The notes below the pieces were generated by a model. That model was given only the letters and a program-made list of their open reading frames with translations. It made no database searches and was not told the DNA's origin. From positions 1-7,627 of the forward strand of contig NZ_FQXP01000022.1 of NCBI RefSeq assembly GCF_900130005.1: a stretch of 7,627 nt of DNA, in the 5' to 3' direction. Source of the stretch: Clostridium collagenovorans DSM 3089 (GTDB lineage: Bacteria > Bacillota > Clostridia > Clostridiales > Clostridiaceae). This document shows, one piece after another, positions 6,128-7,627 of this stretch (positions are counted from its first letter, which is position 1; each line of letters begins with the position of its first letter). A program made the position numbers and the translations under genes.

Positions 6128-6189
6128 TAATCCACATTGTGAATAAGTCTAAATATCTTTTGTGGATAAAAATACTTTTCAGTGGATAA
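6128..6189. promoter_or_regulatory. Cluster of four DnaA-box-like sites
   Basis: Within 62 bp lie TAATCCACA (6128-6136, plus, one mismatch to TTATCCACA), TGTGAATAA (6138-6146, minus, the common TTATTCACA variant), TGTGGATAA (6161-6169, minus, perfect) and AGTGGATAA (6181-6189, minus, one mismatch). Three share one orientation, spaced by about 23 and 20 bp. The flanking DNA is very AT-rich. This density suggests DnaA binding, either to regulate or titrate DnaA, or an origin-like element. dnaA, dnaN and rpmH are absent, so this is unlikely to be the main chromosomal origin. Confidence 0.5.
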
Positions 6190-6343
6190 AAGCGCTTTTT
6201 AAGAAAATCACTCTCATAATATATAAACTAATATTCTACATTTGCATTATTCTTTGTATATATTCTATGATAAATGTTACATCTAAACAGAGTTAAGATT
6301 GTTTATTAGAATATATAGTTAGAAAAATTAAAATATAAATAAA

Positions 6344-6538
6344 AATAAAAAAAGCCCTTACCTTAAAGGGACGAAATATCATTCCGCGGTTCCACCCTTC
6401 TTGGCAATAGCCCTACTTTCAAAGCAATTACTCAAAAGCTCCCTTCGTAATAAAGCCTTAACTGTTTTCACCATCCACAGCCTCTCTAAAAAAACTATTA
6501 TTACTACTCTTCTTTATCATCGTAAAATATAAAATTTG
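6344..6538 (-). promoter_or_regulatory. T-box riboswitch sensing tRNA-Gly
   Basis: A leader RNA that binds uncharged tRNA-Gly and then folds an antiterminator. On the minus strand: GAAGAGTAGTA and AGAGAGGCTGTGGATGGTG of stem I; the specifier region CGAAG-GGA-G-CTTTT-GAG (6447-6431), in which GGA (6442-6440, a glycine codon) sits where GGC sits in Bacillaceae glyQS leaders as I recall them; and the T-box AAGGGTGGAACCGCGG (6399-6384). The bulge UGGA ends in A, which would pair with the U73 discriminator base of bacterial tRNA-Gly, an independent sign of glycine specificity. The antiterminator can form from AAGGG and the later CCCTT. It is the natural regulator of glyS, the next gene on this strand, though ~690 nt of unusual sequence separates them. 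Confidence 0.92.
6347..6370 (-). terminator. T-box terminator
   Basis: CCCTT (6370-6366), a 6-nt loop and AAGGG (6359-6355), then C and seven T (6353-6347), followed by more T-rich sequence. The CCCTT arm is the one that would pair with AAGGG at the start of the T-box in the antiterminated state, so the two folds exclude each other. The stem is short, but the U-tract is the longest in the window. Confidence 0.75.
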
Positions 6539-6544
6539 AATTTC

Positions 6545-6573
6545 ATTTTATCAGAAACTCTATAAGTTGTCAA
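6545..6573 (-). promoter_or_regulatory. Promoter of the T-box/glyS transcript
   Basis: Perfect -35 TTGACA (6573-6568), 17-nt spacer, -10 TAAAAT (6550-6545, 5/6). Transcription would start near 6538, just upstream of T-box stem I. It is one of the two best promoters in the window. Confidence 0.8.
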
Positions 6574-7083
6574 TGAATCCATACCGTACTTATAGTCTAT
6601 TATAACTGCATAATACATGATATATTTAGTTTACCATTAATATTCAAGAATATTCATTTTACAAATTTTTATAATTTTAAAAATCATTGCTTACCCTCTA
6701 TTTTTATGTAAGCCTTGAATCATATATAGATTCTAATTAATATTAAACATTTCGAATAACAGTACCATTTATCCTATAATGAACGTAACTTCTAAATACA
6801 ATAAAGATTCTTTATTAGACTATATATCTTCTTTAAAAAATTCTCTTAAGAAGTATATATCTAAATACAAGAAAGCTACTACACTCAGCGATGATTCTTA
6901 GTTATAGTAGCTTATATATATTAGTTACATTATTGTGCTACTTCTAGAATCTTAAAACATATTATTTTTTAAGATTCATTATTAGAATAAAAAATCCATT
7001 ATAATCTAATTTAAAACACAGCTTGTTAAATACTCCAAGTACTCCCCTCACTTTAAGAAAGTACTTTTAATTATATTGCCTCT
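6574..7083. other. Noncoding spacer with hairpins
   Basis: No gene. Besides the terminator at 6873-6913 it holds a perfect 11-bp inverted repeat GAATCTTAAAA/TTTTAAGATTC (6947-6957 and 6967-6977) with a 9-nt loop and no U-tract, and a 7-bp AAGTACT/AGTACTT hairpin (7037-7043 and 7060-7066) just after the surface-protein gene. These may help end or stabilise that gene's mRNA. Confidence 0.6.
6862..6913 (-). terminator. Likely terminator of the surface-protein gene
   Basis: Perfect 9-bp stem AAGCTACTA (6913-6905) / TAGTAGCTT (6881-6873), with inner ACTAAG/CTGAGT pairing broken by one mismatch, then TTCTTGTATTTAG on the minus strand. It lies ~170 nt after the stop codon of the wall-anchored protein. 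The U-tract is interrupted, so efficiency is uncertain. Confidence 0.5.
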
Positions 7084-7627
7084 TTATTTAATAGAATACT
7101 TACGTATCAATGTTAAGGTTAATACTCCTCCAGATAAAACAAATAAGAGTGCTACAAGAAAAATCATAGTGAAGTTGTCTCCAGTTTCCGGAGTATTCAT
7201 CTCAGAATGATTTGATTTTGTAGGTTTTATTATGGTAAACTCTGTATTAGCAGAACCAGTTGATGATACAATACTTATCCTATACTTACCTGTGTTAAGT
7301 GTTTTAACAAAATCTTTATTTAACGTAACAATAGTACTACCTTCTTTAAGTGTATAATTGCTTGATAAAACTTCACTTCCATTCAAAAGAACCATTTGAA
7401 AATCTTTTATATCAGCATTAGACTTAAAAGTTATCTCTTGATCATGTTTAATAGTTTGATTTAAACCTTCAATAATTTTGGGCACTATCTTCAACGTATT
7501 AATTGCATTCTCGATTGCAGCAGCATATCCATCAACAAGTTCTTGCTGTGTAATATTCTTACCTCGAACAACAGCATTAATTGCAACTGTTACAGCAGAA
7601 AAATCCTTGTAATCCTCTTTCCTTAAG
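7084..7627 (-). CDS. Cell wall-anchored surface protein, C-terminal part (partial)
   Basis: The frame is open from the right window edge, so the start lies outside; a TTG at 7494 inside the frame is not the real start. The visible 180 residues show, in order: a FIVAR-like helical module (YKDFSAVTVAINAVV with ITQQELVDGYAAAIENAI, about 6-45); a small beta domain with LLNGSEVLSSNYTLKEGST and ending LNTGKYRISIVSSTG (about 74-124), of a type common in Firmicute surface proteins; a short linker; and a sortase signal TPETGD (145-150), a hydrophobic helix and the basic tail RKYSIK. Sortase would cleave after the threonine and link the protein to peptidoglycan. FIVAR modules often sit at the C-terminus of large secreted glycosidases and adhesins in clostridia, so the missing part may be catalytic or adhesive; that is inference. 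Confidence 0.85.
   Translation of the reverse strand, partial: LRKEDYKDFSAVTVAINAVVRGKNITQQELVDGYAAAIENAINTLKIVPKIIEGLNQTIKHDQEITFKSNADIKDFQMVLLNGSEVLSSNYTLKEGSTIVTLNKDFVKTLNTGKYRISIVSSTGSANTEFTIIKPTKSNHSEMNTPETGDNFTMIFLVALLFVLSGGVLTLTLIRKYSIK

Noticed and set aside
6031..6189. Main chromosomal origin oriC
   Set aside because: DnaA-like boxes are present, but dnaA, dnaN, rpmH and a clear DnaA-trio element are absent; the GTAGTAATAATAG on the minus strand belongs to the T-box leader.
7492..7494. TTG start making a 136-aa protein
   Set aside because: The frame continues to the window edge and encodes FIVAR-like sequence upstream, so this is an internal codon of a larger gene.

Overview
The window looks like a stretch of a very AT-rich Firmicute chromosome, most likely Clostridium in the strict sense. 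Support comes from the 5' end of a clostridial-type 16S rRNA gene, MurD and GlyS sequences with typical clostridial wording, strong GGAGG ribosome binding sites, and a glycine T-box leader. I cannot name the species. All confident genes lie on the minus strand, so transcription runs from high to low coordinates.

Layout, right to left in the direction of transcription. (1) 7627-7084: 3' end of a sortase-anchored surface protein, cut by the window edge. (2) 7083-6574: noncoding DNA with several hairpins, one of them a likely terminator. (3) 6573-6344: a strong promoter and a complete tRNA-Gly T-box riboswitch. (4) 6343-5653: an unusually long gap of about 690 nt between the riboswitch and the gene it should control. 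It holds a DnaA-box cluster, six perfect copies of an octamer, 13-bp and 44-bp direct repeats, and a 23-codon ORF with a good ribosome binding site. (5) 5652-4261: glyS. (6) 4260-2492: about 1.77 kb with no long gene. It has a degenerate 17-bp tandem repeat array abutting the glyS stop, an 83-nt imperfect palindrome, coding-like fragments broken by frameshifts, a 68-codon ORF with a ribosome binding site, and a plus-strand terminator with no obvious gene. (7) 2491-1109: murD, apparently monocistronic. (8) 1108-209: two tandem hairpins after murD, a possible promoter-terminator pair that could make a small RNA, then the rRNA promoter and leader. (9) 208-1: the first part of 16S rRNA.

The known genes serve housekeeping roles: glycine charging under tRNA-sensing control, peptidoglycan precursor synthesis, ribosomal RNA, and a wall-anchored surface protein. 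The unusual part is the intergenic DNA. glyS has repeat-rich sequence on both sides, its T-box is far upstream, and the glyS-murD gap contains one nearly intact small gene whose frame is restored by removing one base. No transposase, CRISPR array, phage gene or tRNA gene was seen.
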